NCBI GenBank assembly: GCA_019115085.1
Contig: DXEF01000065.1
Span: 1 to 32,463 of the forward strand
Direction: 5' to 3'
DNA from: Candidatus Agathobaculum pullicola
GTDB lineage: Bacteria; Bacillota; Clostridia; Oscillospirales; Butyricicoccaceae
DNA: 32,463 nucleotides
Position 1 is the first letter of the stretch. Every line of letters starts with the position of its first letter. Below are positions 23,225-31,536 of this stretch, piece after piece. Below the pieces are notes generated by a model. The model did not search any database. It saw only the letters and a program-made list of their open reading frames with translations, and had not been told where the DNA came from. The position numbers and the translations under genes are program-made.

Positions 23225-23338
23225 ATTGGTTATACGCGTGACGGCGCGGTAATGTCTAAGTTTTGGGGCCGTTGTAAAATCAAGTTGAACAGTTAAACAG
23301 AAAAATCCATAACGGAAGTATCTGTGGTAGGCTGAAGG
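23225..23338. other. Non-coding stretch at the left edge of the GH20 segment
   Basis: No gene is visible. The sequence has short stop-broken frames on both strands. It lies where the cysE neighbourhood gives way to the GH20 gene and may hold the boundary of an acquired segment. No inverted or direct repeat of useful length was found here. Confidence 0.3.
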
Positions 23339-23339
23339 A

Positions 23340-23381
23340 GCATGGGGCGCAGACAATCTTGCGATTGTCCGCGCCCCATGC
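23340..23381. terminator. Long hairpin after the GH20 stop codon
   Basis: GCATGGGGCGC (23340-23350) pairs with GCGCCCCATGC (23371-23381), and GACAATC (23352-23358) pairs with GATTGTC (23363-23369), with one A-C mismatch and a TTGC loop. It sits 10 nt from the GH20 stop. The T-run lies on the plus-strand side (CTTTTACTTTTTTAC), so for the minus-strand gene it may act more as a 3' stabiliser than as a classic terminator. Confidence 0.7.
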
Positions 23382-23391
23382 TTTTACTTTT

Positions 23392-26300
23392 TTACATCAA
23401 GCCGTTCTCTATGAACCGCATCAGGAGCGTGGCCACCTGAGCGCGGCTGGCCTGACCCTGAGGATTCAACGTGTTGTTGCCCATACCGGAAATCAGGCCC
23501 TCCTGAACAGCCCAAACCATACCCTCGGTGGCCCAGCCGCTAACAGAAGCTCCGTCGGCAAAGCCGTCCAGATTCCCGCTCACGGTGGGAGTACCGGCAT
23601 AGCGATAGAGCATCAGGGCCAGCTGCTCACGGGTCAAGCCCTGTTCCATGTTCGTGCCGTCGGAAATGCCGTTCGCCATGGCCCACTTCTGTCCGGCCGC
23701 ATACCATACAGAACCGGTGGAGGTATCCACTCCTCCCATTCGGGCCAGCACCGTAACCATCATTCCACGGGTCATGGTCATCTCAGGTGAGAAGAGGTTG
23801 GGGCCAGTGCCGCCAAAAATCTCCCGACTAGCGACAAAATCTATGGACTGCTCTCCCCAGTAGCCGTCCGGTACATCGGAGAAATACTTGCTGTTGTCCA
23901 CGATCTTCACGCGCTGACCGTCGGTCAGGGTGACCGTCACGCCGTTTTCCGTGGTGACGGTGGTCTTGATGACCTCCTCGGTGCCATCCTCCTTAACCAG
24001 AACCGCCACAGTGCCGGATGTAGCACCGTCCACAGGTATCTCCACCGTTACCCCGTTGCTCTCAGGCAACTGCACCGTAATGGTGGGCGCACGGTCCCGG
24101 TCGCTGGTATTGGGCACACCGGGCAGAGGCAAGGCTACGTTCTCTCCCTTTTCCTCCGCGGCATCCACCGCTCGCTCCGGCACCTTGACCTCGGACTCCC
24201 ATATGCCGCTTTCATCCACCTTAGTGACAGAGGAGGAACCATTCGGCTGGGTCATGGTTGTGGTGGCATTGCCGTCCGGCTTTGTCTCCACCACCGTCTT
24301 GCTGCCATCCGTAGATACAGTGGTTTTGGTGATCGTGCCATCCGGCTCTGTCACCGTTGTGGTGATGGAGCCATCCGAATTGGTTGTGGTCTCCGTCTGG
24401 TTTTGGCTGCTGGAGCTGTCACTCGAGCTGCTGTCGCTGGAGCTATCACCCGAACTGCTGTCATCCGAGCTACTGTCATCCGAGCTACTGTCATCCGAGC
24501 TGCCGGAATCATCAGAAGAAGAATCGTCGTTATAAACCCACTTTGCCGTTATGACGGTGTCAGCAGCGGGCATAGTAAACGTGGTGCTTGCGCTGAGAGC
24601 GTCGTCAAAGATGACGGCATTGGAGGAAGTCCATCCGGTAAAGTGGTAGTTTGCATTGGCTGTAGCGGTCAGGGTGACGGTTTCACCCGCTATAGCCACA
24701 GTTTTGTCAACTTTGACCGTACCTCCCTGCTCTGGATTGGCGGTGACGGTTACCGTATACAGCTTCTCAAACTGAGCGGTAAGGCTACGGTCATTGTCAG
24801 CGGTAAAGGTATAGGCAGCATCTCTGCTTACGACTGCGCCGTCCTCAACCCACGCTGCAAAGCGGTAGCCCTTATTGGCCGTGGCGGTGAGGATAACAGT
24901 GCTGTTCTCTGCAACGCTGGCCGGGCTGCTGCTGCCATTCACCGTCACGCTGCCTCCTTCCGCGGGGCTAACACTGGCAGAGATGGTATGGGTGGTCGCG
25001 GGGAGATCGCTAATCTTGAGAGAGAATGCTTTGCTGCTGGTGCCGAAGTCATTGGTAGCGGTCACCGTGAAGGTCGAAATCCCTGCCGTCGTGGGTGTAC
25101 CGGAAATCCGGCCGTCCCTGTCTAAAGTCAAGCCATTCGGAAGGGTGCTGCCGCTTTCAAGCTCCCATATAACGGGACTGTCGCTATCGGCCGTAAGGGT
25201 GGCAATGTAAGGCTGCCCCACTGTGCCGTCATGCAGGTCTGTGGTGGTAATGATGGGAGCGGCCGAGTCGCCGCCGTCCTCCATGGCCTTCATGGCAGCC
25301 TCCAGATTGACCACAGCCTGCTCCACCTCTTCTATGGTGGCCAGCGGGCTGCCGCTCAACGCCCGGGCCAGAACCACCGCCCGGAACATCTCCCCTCCGG
25401 TGCCCGTGCTCTCAAAGGTCAGGCCTTTGTCGCTAACGATCTGCTCTGCTTCTGTAAGCAGAGCGCCCAGTTCACTTTTTTCCACCTGTTCGTACACCAG
25501 CAGCTCCTGGATGTAATAGGTGTTCCCGTTGCCGGCGTTGCTTTGGATGCCCTGCACCTTTACAAAGCGAGCCGTCACAGGCTGGTCTAAAAGGATGGTC
25601 TCGAAGAAATCCTGATTGCCTGTCACTTCCTTGTCTACATCCCACTGCTGCCCGTTCAGAGAGGTAAGGATCTGGAGATCTTTGCCCTTGCCGCCGTAGC
25701 GCCACTGGATATCCACCTGAGAGATGGTACGCGTCTGTCCCAGATCGATGGTAAGGGAGCTGTCGGCGTGATCGCCCTGCCAGTAGGAGTAGATCTCCGA
25801 AGCGGCGGCATCAGGCTGGGCCGCGGGGTCATCCTTTACAGGGAAAGCCTCGCCGTCCACTGCCTTCATGGCGATGCGGGTACGCTGCTCGGCGTTGTCA
25901 TTGGCGTCTCCGGTCTCATAAGAGTCGCCGCCGGCATGGGTGTTCTGTGCCACGTTCACCATACCGTCATCGGTTCCTTGGTACACGGCGGCCACTTCCT
26001 CCGCCGACATGGCTTTGTTGTAGACCTTCAAGTTGGCCATCTGTCCATGGAGATCCTGACCGATCTTCTCCAGCGGCAGAACCACCGAGGAATACAGGGT
26101 AGATATGGCACCGGGTGTCAAACCGTCCTGATCCTGCTTCTGGGACAAGAAGGATACCAACTGTCCGTCCACATACAGCCGAGTGGCTTGGAAAGTACCC
26201 ACTATAGTAAGGTTGACCGCTGTGCTGTTGGTGGGCACCTGATAGTCGAAGTCTCGCGTGAAGTAGTTGACATCAGCACTCAGCTTTCCGTCATGGCCGG

Positions 26301-29300
26301 CGGCCTGAATGCGCCCGTCATAGCCCGAGAAGAGGGAGGAATCCTCCGTATTGCCCGCGTCCAGCTTCAGGTCAAAGGACACTGTATAGGGGTAAGAGAG
26401 GGTCTTGAGCGGTGTCTCCAGCAGGGTATTGCCGTCAAAGGCCAGCCAGCCATCGCTGACCGAACCGCCAGTCAGGGATGCGTCATAACCGTTGCCGCTG
26501 GCATCATAGACGGTCTTGCCGTCCCCGGATACGTTGGTAAAATCGTAGTCCAGCACCAGAGAGCTTGCGCTGTCGATCTCCATGGCAATCTGGGTGCCTG
26601 GGCCTTCCGCCAGACGGCTGGCCCGCAATTCATACTCGGTGAAGGTGTCATCCGCATCCGTACCATCCCAGGTCTTTTCGCTGACGATGGCGATGGCCCG
26701 CAGTACTCGCTGATGTACGTCCTTTTCGATCATGCCCTCCTGACTCTGGTCGCCCCAGATTACCGCCTTGGCGCCCACCAGATTGGGTTCGCCCTGCCGG
26801 GGGTTGCCGCCGCCGAAGTTCGTGGGATCCCAGTCGTAGAAGAGATACTCCGCATTGGGGACATCCCGGTTGGTGCGGCCGGGATTGCCGTACAGGAAAG
26901 CGTCCCGGCAGTTGATGACCTGATAACCCTCTGCCGTGCGCTGGGCGGCGTTGTCATAGTTGTTAGACCAAATGTCCAACTGGTAGTTGGCCGCCAGTTC
27001 CTGATGGGTGGTATTCAAGGCGGAAGGGGCGGTGGCGAAGCTGCCAGTGCCGGCGCCCCACATTCGGATCTTGGTGTCCGTTCCCAGATTGCCCTGAATC
27101 ACCTGACGCATGGAATCGGCAAATCGCGCGAAGGCGTCATTGGTCACTGTGTTATGCACCCAGTATTCGTCCGAGCCGATGTGTACCACATCCCCGGAGA
27201 CCACAGGGTTGGTCCCGCCGGTATACTCATCCCACAGAGTTTGGGCAAACTGCAGCGCTCTTCCTGCGTTGTCTCCCGTCAAATCCAGCAGTTCCAGATA
27301 GCCGGAGTTGCTGGTGGCAGAGGACGACAGCATGGTGCCACCATCCAGCCAGTCGATTTGATCGGGATTGCTCTCCGCATATTTGTTGTAGAGCATGGAG
27401 TGGCCGGGCAGATCGATCTCGGTGAGCACATACATGCCCAGATCTTCACACATAGACTCCAGCGCCTGCCACTGCTCCTTGGTGTAGGTGGGATTGCCCT
27501 GATAGTCCGCGTTGCTGTTATAGTATTCTTCGTTGACCAGCTCGGCGGGAATGCCGGCATGCTTGGTCTCGGATGTCAGGCTGGGGAAGGTGTCGCTCTC
27601 CAAACGGTGGAAGCCCGAGTGGGTGTCGAAGGTAGCGCCGTTGATGTTGGCGTTGTCGTTGTCGCTGATGTGCAGGTGGTACTCGTTCATCTTGTACCAC
27701 AGCATGATCTTGACGTAGTCCTGAAGCTGCTCATAACGGTAGGGGGTGCGGGCTACGTCCAGCATCAAGCCTCGGACCTCGTAGGCGGGATAGTCCCGCA
27801 TGATGCCCATGGGGATGGAGGCGTGGTCCTCCGCCTGCCACAGAATCTGCTCAGCGGTAATGGTGCCGTAGAGACAGCCTGTATAGGTGGGGGCGTAGAT
27901 GTGCAGGCCCTCGCCATTGGTGACCATCAGATAGCCCTCGTCCCCGAGATCATAGTCATCAGAATTGGTCAGGGATTCGATATAGATGTCATTGGGCCCG
28001 GTGGGGGCGTTCCCATTCACCACCTCCAGCGTGATGCCGCAGATTTCAGCCACATCCGCCTTCAGATTGGCCGCCACTTTGTCCAGACCAACGCTTGCTG
28101 CGTCGTTCAGCACGATCTTGGAGGTATCGGTCAGGGTAAAGTTCCCCTCATAGCCATACCACTCCTGAACCGTGGGTATGACCTCCGGCTTTGGGTTGGG
28201 GTTGGACACTGCCGGAAACCACTCAGCAGGGTAGCTGTCTCTGTGATCGGGTACCGTTACGGACACATTCTTCTCGGCGTAATTGTCCTCGTTCCCCTTC
28301 TCTGCTATACGGAGCAGCAGAGTCACTTCCCTCTCGCCGATGTTCCACTTGCTGATGGCGCCGTCATTGCTCACCACGTTCTCCTGTGTGCTGCCTCGCA
28401 CCACCAGTTCCGCGCCCGCCGCTACCTCAGGCAGGACGATCTGCTGATCAGATGGGGCAGGATCGGTCACAGTGACATTGGAAAGCTCAGCATCCACATC
28501 CACCGGAGGATAAATGTTCGGGTTGGTGCCCCGCAGTTCAAACTCGACGATATTGACATTGTTTCCCCCGGGGGCTTGGGTGTTGGTTTTGTTGATGTAC
28601 ATACGGACGTAGCGCCCCAGCGTTGTCTTAGCCAGAGCCGGAGTGGAGCTGGTCGTGATGGTATCCGTGTTGCTCGCTGTGTCCGCAATCGTCTGGCCCG
28701 AGCCGTTGGTCACATTGGCGTTGGCCGAGGGCCGGGATACGGAGACCACCGCTTTCCAAGAACTATCAACCTCCGGCGTGTCGGTGGTCTGGATCACATA
28801 ATCCATGGCCCAAACCTTGGCGTTGTAGCTGATCTTAATCTGCTCCAGATTAGAGCCGGCGGCACCCAAGTCAATCTGAAGCCACTGGGGCGTCTGGGAA
28901 TCCGTATCCCGGCTGCTATCTGTTGCAACAAAGTCTTTTAAATTCCCGGAATTCCAGCTGGTACCGGTGTCCCCATCCACCGCATTGGCCGGCGAGGTAT
29001 TCTCAATGGAATCAGAGGCCGTTGCCTGCCGCCCTTCCGCCAGGTTCCATGCCGCTTCCCCTATCAGGAGATTGGGCTGCTCGTCGGCGGTATAGATGGA
29101 GATCTCCCGCAGACATACGTTGTTGCCCGGCGCTTCGGTATTTACCTTTTCCACATAGAAGCGCACATACCGCTCCACCGCCGCGTTATCCGCTAAGGCA
29201 GGCGAACTGCTCTTGGTGATGGTGTCGGTGTTGGCCGCCGTGTCAGGCGTATCGTTATCGGTCTCATCGGCGATGTTCTGGCCGGCCGCATTTTTCACCC

Positions 29301-29760
29301 CGCCGTCAAAGGGGTCGCGCTCTACCCGAACCACCCGCTCCCAGGGATCGTTTTTCCCGTTGTCGGAGGAGGTCTGGATCTCATAGACCATGGGCCACAC
29401 TTTCATGTTGTACCACAGCTTGATGGCCTCGATTTCCACCGGATCGGTGACCGTTTGGCCCAGATCCACTGTTAGCCACTGGGGGATCTGCGTGTCATCC
29501 GCTAAGGTGTACACAGCCTTCATATCCCCGGAAGCCCACTGCTGTTGCTGGTCGAAAATTCCATCCACCGCATACTGAGCGGTGGTGATACCCGAAGTTT
29601 GCTCTGAGGATACGGAAACCGCGCAGTCGGAATTTACCAAATCGACCATACTATCGGGCACCTCCAGCGCCCGGGCCGGCAAAGGCCTTAGTATGCTTAA
29701 TGCTATAGCGAGACAGAGTAATACGCTGAGGCCCTTCTTCGATCCTTTCATTGACGACAT
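23392..29760 (-). CDS. Giant secreted GH20 glycosidase with SLH surface anchors
   Basis: The 2122-residue exported enzyme cuts terminal N-acetylhexosamine, or lacto-N-biose, from host glycans. A signal peptide covers about 1-33 (LSVLLCLAIALSILRPLPARALE). Two F5/8-type (discoidin-like) sugar-binding domains follow at about 40-235 and 245-415. The GH20b and catalytic domains cover about 530-1050: RGLMLDVARTPYRYEQLQDY, EYHLHISDND, EIDLPGHS and the acid-base pair in VVHIGSDEYW (about 860-868). The rest is a LamG-like domain (about 1068-1260), a third F5/8-like domain (about 1270-1430), an Ig-like domain (1490-1580), two InlB-type repeats (about 1580-1740), a Ser/Asp linker and three SLH repeats (about 1960-2122). 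GSDE instead of GGDE resembles the lacto-N-biosidase side of GH20, so activity is unsettled. The start may be 29760 or 29751. Confidence 0.92.
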   Translation of the reverse strand: MSSMKGSKKGLSVLLCLAIALSILRPLPARALEVPDSMVDLVNSDCAVSVSSEQTSGITTAQYAVDGIFDQQQQWASGDMKAVYTLADDTQIPQWLTVDLGQTVTDPVEIEAIKLWYNMKVWPMVYEIQTSSDNGKNDPWERVVRVERDPFDGGVKNAAGQNIADETDNDTPDTAANTDTITKSSSPALADNAAVERYVRFYVEKVNTEAPGNNVCLREISIYTADEQPNLLIGEAAWNLAEGRQATASDSIENTSPANAVDGDTGTSWNSGNLKDFVATDSSRDTDSQTPQWLQIDLGAAGSNLEQIKISYNAKVWAMDYVIQTTDTPEVDSSWKAVVSVSRPSANANVTNGSGQTIADTASNTDTITTSSTPALAKTTLGRYVRMYINKTNTQAPGGNNVNIVEFELRGTNPNIYPPVDVDAELSNVTVTDPAPSDQQIVLPEVAAGAELVVRGSTQENVVSNDGAISKWNIGEREVTLLLRIAEKGNEDNYAEKNVSVTVPDHRDSYPAEWFPAVSNPNPKPEVIPTVQEWYGYEGNFTLTDTSKIVLNDAASVGLDKVAANLKADVAEICGITLEVVNGNAPTGPNDIYIESLTNSDDYDLGDEGYLMVTNGEGLHIYAPTYTGCLYGTITAEQILWQAEDHASIPMGIMRDYPAYEVRGLMLDVARTPYRYEQLQDYVKIMLWYKMNEYHLHISDNDNANINGATFDTHSGFHRLESDTFPSLTSETKHAGIPAELVNEEYYNSNADYQGNPTYTKEQWQALESMCEDLGMYVLTEIDLPGHSMLYNKYAESNPDQIDWLDGGTMLSSSATSNSGYLELLDLTGDNAGRALQFAQTLWDEYTGGTNPVVSGDVVHIGSDEYWVHNTVTNDAFARFADSMRQVIQGNLGTDTKIRMWGAGTGSFATAPSALNTTHQELAANYQLDIWSNNYDNAAQRTAEGYQVINCRDAFLYGNPGRTNRDVPNAEYLFYDWDPTNFGGGNPRQGEPNLVGAKAVIWGDQSQEGMIEKDVHQRVLRAIAIVSEKTWDGTDADDTFTEYELRASRLAEGPGTQIAMEIDSASSLVLDYDFTNVSGDGKTVYDASGNGYDASLTGGSVSDGWLAFDGNTLLETPLKTLSYPYTVSFDLKLDAGNTEDSSLFSGYDGRIQAAGHDGKLSADVNYFTRDFDYQVPTNSTAVNLTIVGTFQATRLYVDGQLVSFLSQKQDQDGLTPGAISTLYSSVVLPLEKIGQDLHGQMANLKVYNKAMSAEEVAAVYQGTDDGMVNVAQNTHAGGDSYETGDANDNAEQRTRIAMKAVDGEAFPVKDDPAAQPDAAASEIYSYWQGDHADSSLTIDLGQTRTISQVDIQWRYGGKGKDLQILTSLNGQQWDVDKEVTGNQDFFETILLDQPVTARFVKVQGIQSNAGNGNTYYIQELLVYEQVEKSELGALLTEAEQIVSDKGLTFESTGTGGEMFRAVVLARALSGSPLATIEEVEQAVVNLEAAMKAMEDGGDSAAPIITTTDLHDGTVGQPYIATLTADSDSPVIWELESGSTLPNGLTLDRDGRISGTPTTAGISTFTVTATNDFGTSSKAFSLKISDLPATTHTISASVSPAEGGSVTVNGSSSPASVAENSTVILTATANKGYRFAAWVEDGAVVSRDAAYTFTADNDRSLTAQFEKLYTVTVTANPEQGGTVKVDKTVAIAGETVTLTATANANYHFTGWTSSNAVIFDDALSASTTFTMPAADTVITAKWVYNDDSSSDDSGSSDDSSSDDSSSDDSSSGDSSSDSSSSDSSSSQNQTETTTNSDGSITTTVTEPDGTITKTTVSTDGSKTVVETKPDGNATTTMTQPNGSSSVTKVDESGIWESEVKVPERAVDAAEEKGENVALPLPGVPNTSDRDRAPTITVQLPESNGVTVEIPVDGATSGTVAVLVKEDGTEEVIKTTVTTENGVTVTLTDGQRVKIVDNSKYFSDVPDGYWGEQSIDFVASREIFGGTGPNLFSPEMTMTRGMMVTVLARMGGVDTSTGSVWYAAGQKWAMANGISDGTNMEQGLTREQLALMLYRYAGTPTVSGNLDGFADGASVSGWATEGMVWAVQEGLISGMGNNTLNPQGQASRAQVATLLMRFIENGLM
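24400..24515 (-). repeat. Ser/Asp-rich tandem repeat linker in the GH20 gene
   Basis: A 15-nt unit close to TCATCCGAGCTACTG is repeated in tandem around 24460-24505, with looser copies to 24415. It encodes SSDD-type repeats. Such a region links the enzyme to the SLH anchor and probably varies in length between strains. Confidence 0.7.
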
Positions 29761-29851
29761 CCCTTTCCTCTTTTCATTTCTTTTCTCGGATTTCTACTCG
29801 CATATTCATCTGATTTTGAGGCCCAAAGTTTAAAATTGCTATTACTTTTTT

Positions 29852-29881
29852 AGTATAGAATAGGAAGATATTTCTATGCAA
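29852..29881 (-). promoter_or_regulatory. Promoter of the GH20 gene
   Basis: Minus strand: TTGCAT (29876-29881), an 18-nt spacer and TATACT (29852-29857), about 92 nt before the start. The region is AT-rich compared with the neighbouring genes. Confidence 0.7.
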
Positions 29882-29949
29882 GTATGAAGTTTTATCATAC
29901 TTTTTATTTAAAAATTTCAATCGTGTTCAGGGCTTCCGCAATCCTCTCG

Positions 29950-30062
29950 TGCATCTTCCCGCTCCGCTGGCTCAGGAGCTGTGCCGCTTGCAGCATCGTG
30001 TGTATGTCAATGAGCAAAAGCTCAAGCGCGAGGAGATGCGCGCACGCAAAGCGGATGAATAG
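29950..30062 (+). pseudogene. Truncated second copy of the cysE 3' end
   Basis: The frame reads [20 protein letters not shown], then [16 protein letters not shown] and a stop. It matches the last 35 or so codons of cysE (23050-23156) with about 17 differences in 107 nt. The start and hexapeptide domain are missing. A terminator hairpin follows at 30122-30155, as expected after a real gene end. It may be what remains of a second cysE, or of the original cysE 3' end after the GH20 segment arrived. It is too diverged to be a fresh duplication. Confidence 0.8.
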
Positions 30063-30121
30063 ATGAAAACGAAGGCGCAAACTTGCCGCGCGAGCATTTC
30101 TGAAACGCGCCGAGTTATGAC

Positions 30122-30155
30122 AAAAGCCATACTCCTAATTGCGGGTATGGCTTTT
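30122..30155 (+). terminator. Terminator after the cysE fragment
   Basis: AAAAGCCATAC (30122-30132) and GTATGGCTTTT (30145-30155) form an 11-bp stem followed by a T-run. It lies 60 nt after the fragment's stop codon. Confidence 0.75.
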
Positions 30156-30228
30156 TATATTCCCTATAACAGGTGATTTTTGGTTTAACTCCCCAATGTA
30201 TGCTCACATTTTTTGTTGGTAGTTTACA

Positions 30229-30257
30229 TTGACTTTCTTTCACACAGGATATATACT
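30229..30257 (+). promoter_or_regulatory. Promoter of the unknown gene at 30330
   Basis: TTGACT (30229-30234), a 17-nt spacer and TATACT (30252-30257), 72 nt before the start codon. Confidence 0.8.
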
Positions 30258-30329
30258 CGTGATTATAGAAAACCATATAAATCCATTAAAACTAATACCA
30301 AGTAACGATTTATGATGTGGGGGATCACA

Positions 30330-30962
30330 ATGAGAATCAGTACTAACGCAAATTATTATCCATATTTACGCAATATTTCCCAAACGAAAACAGTATCACA
30401 GTCAAATTTGTTAGCGATGCTCCAATCAGATCGCACTAACCAATCACTCGATTGCGCCGAACCAGTTTACTGGGTCGACTCTGTAGATGCACTTGGCCAA
30501 CCTTGCCAGATTGGTGTCACACGGGATGACATTGTCAATCAGTACAAGGAGTGGAAGGCACAGCAGCCGCCGCTGGAGATACCGAATAAAAACGGCTGGT
30601 CCAGCGCCAACATGAAATTTCTTGAGGAACGGTATGGGGATTGCAACGAATTGCCTGTTTTCCGGCGTTTTGAACTTCTTGATGTTCTGCAAGAAATGAA
30701 TATCTTGAATGGACAGGGATTACAGGAGAAAATTTTCCCATCAAAAATGGTTACAACCGATCCATCCTCCTTTCGCTGCACCGGCCGCGAATTGCAGAAC
30801 GGCTCCTGGCTTGCGCTGGCGGAAGATGGCACGGAAACCGTTTATCCCAGTAAAGAGGCATGGGAAAACGCAGAATTCAGTGCGCAGCTTTGGGGCGCGT
30901 CTCCGATCAAGGATTTTCTGGCTTTAAATGATGTATTGAGCTGGGTAGAAGAAAATAGGTAA
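30330..30962 (+). CDS. Hypothetical protein, 210 residues
   Basis: I do not recognise a family. The likely start is ATG 30330 (MRISTNANYYPYLRNISQTK), with a GGGGG-type ribosome site a few bases upstream; an in-frame ATG at 30312 is the alternative. There is no signal peptide or membrane helix. The protein is mixed polar, with a Tyr/Asn/Ser-rich N-terminus (about 1-40) and later segments PVFRRFELLDVLQEMNILNG and SWLALAEDGTETVYPSKEAW. A good promoter and a terminator (31098-31122) flank it, so it is a stand-alone transcription unit. Base use is more AT-rich than the neighbouring mrnC-rnfB genes, suggesting acquisition. Confidence 0.7.
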   Translation: MRISTNANYYPYLRNISQTKTVSQSNLLAMLQSDRTNQSLDCAEPVYWVDSVDALGQPCQIGVTRDDIVNQYKEWKAQQPPLEIPNKNGWSSANMKFLEERYGDCNELPVFRRFELLDVLQEMNILNGQGLQEKIFPSKMVTTDPSSFRCTGRELQNGSWLALAEDGTETVYPSKEAWENAEFSAQLWGASPIKDFLALNDVLSWVEENR

Positions 30963-31097
30963 TGCGCCGCGACTCCGTCCCTATCCATTTGCTTTTCAGC
31001 AAGCTCCAGATAAGCAAGAATATCAACCAGCACTTTTTGATTTTCTCTGCTCCCCCAGCCTACTGACGCAGCTGTCGGCTGTGACAAACAACAAAAG
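30963..31097. other. Interval between the unknown gene and its terminator
   Basis: A minus-strand frame here reads GWGSRENQKVLVDILAYLEL and AEKQMDRDG, which looks protein-like, but it has no ribosome site and runs into the opposite gene. It could be a worn gene fragment. Confidence 0.25.
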
Positions 31098-31122
31098 GAC
31101 GCTTTCCCGCTGGGAAAGCGTC
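31098..31122. terminator. Bidirectional terminator between the unknown gene and mrnC
   Basis: GACGCTTTCCC (31098-31108) and GGGAAAGCGTC (31112-31122) form an 11-bp stem with a GCT loop, followed by seven Ts on the plus side. The A-run on the other side lets it serve mrnC too. Confidence 0.88.
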
Positions 31123-31128
31123 TTTTTT

Positions 31129-31536
31129 TCATTCTTCAAACCCTTCGGCAATGATGCCGAACAGCTCATTGATGCGCTCATACCGTCCCTTGAGATACAG
31201 CCAGCCGAACAATGCCTCGAGCGCGGTCGCCTGCGAATACTCCGCAGTTGACGCTGACTTGGGCACGCTCTTGGGCTTGGCATTGCGGCCGTAGCGGTAA
31301 ATCTCCTGCTCCGCTTCCTCCAGCAGAGGCAGAATACGCTGCACCGCTGCGGCCTGCGCAGGTGCGCAGACCAACTGCGTCGTGCGGCGGTGCAGATTTT
31401 TTGCAGTCTGCATACCGCCGCAGGCCAGAAACGACCGCACCAGCACCTCATAAACGGCATCGCCCACATGGGCGAGCGCAAGGCTCGACATGCGGGCGAT
31501 AGCAGCGTCATCCAAAATCGGATGCAAATAGTCCAT
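31129..31536 (-). CDS. mrnC: Mini-ribonuclease III
   Basis: The 135-residue protein is the RNase III catalytic domain without the double-stranded RNA-binding domain; in Bacillus it matures 23S rRNA. The signature ALAHVGDAVYEVLVR (about residues 20-34) carries the metal-binding Asp. A second acidic motif is ATALEALFGWLYLKGRYERI (about 103-122). The usual MrnC length and the KNLHRRTTQLVCA helix agree. Its start overlaps the rnfB stop by one base (TAATG), so expression depends on the rnf operon. Confidence 0.93.
   Translation of the reverse strand: MDYLHPILDDAAIARMSSLALAHVGDAVYEVLVRSFLACGGMQTAKNLHRRTTQLVCAPAQAAAVQRILPLLEEAEQEIYRYGRNAKPKSVPKSASTAEYSQATALEALFGWLYLKGRYERINELFGIIAEGFEE

Noticed and set aside
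23225-23338. Remnant of a transposase at the left edge of the GH20 segment
   Set aside because: A short minus-strand frame looked loosely protein-like, but no motif or terminal repeat could be identified.
25768-28941. 1057-codon plus-strand frame opposite the GH20 gene
   Set aside because: It has no start signal and no family match; the opposite strand encodes a clear glycosidase with all motifs.
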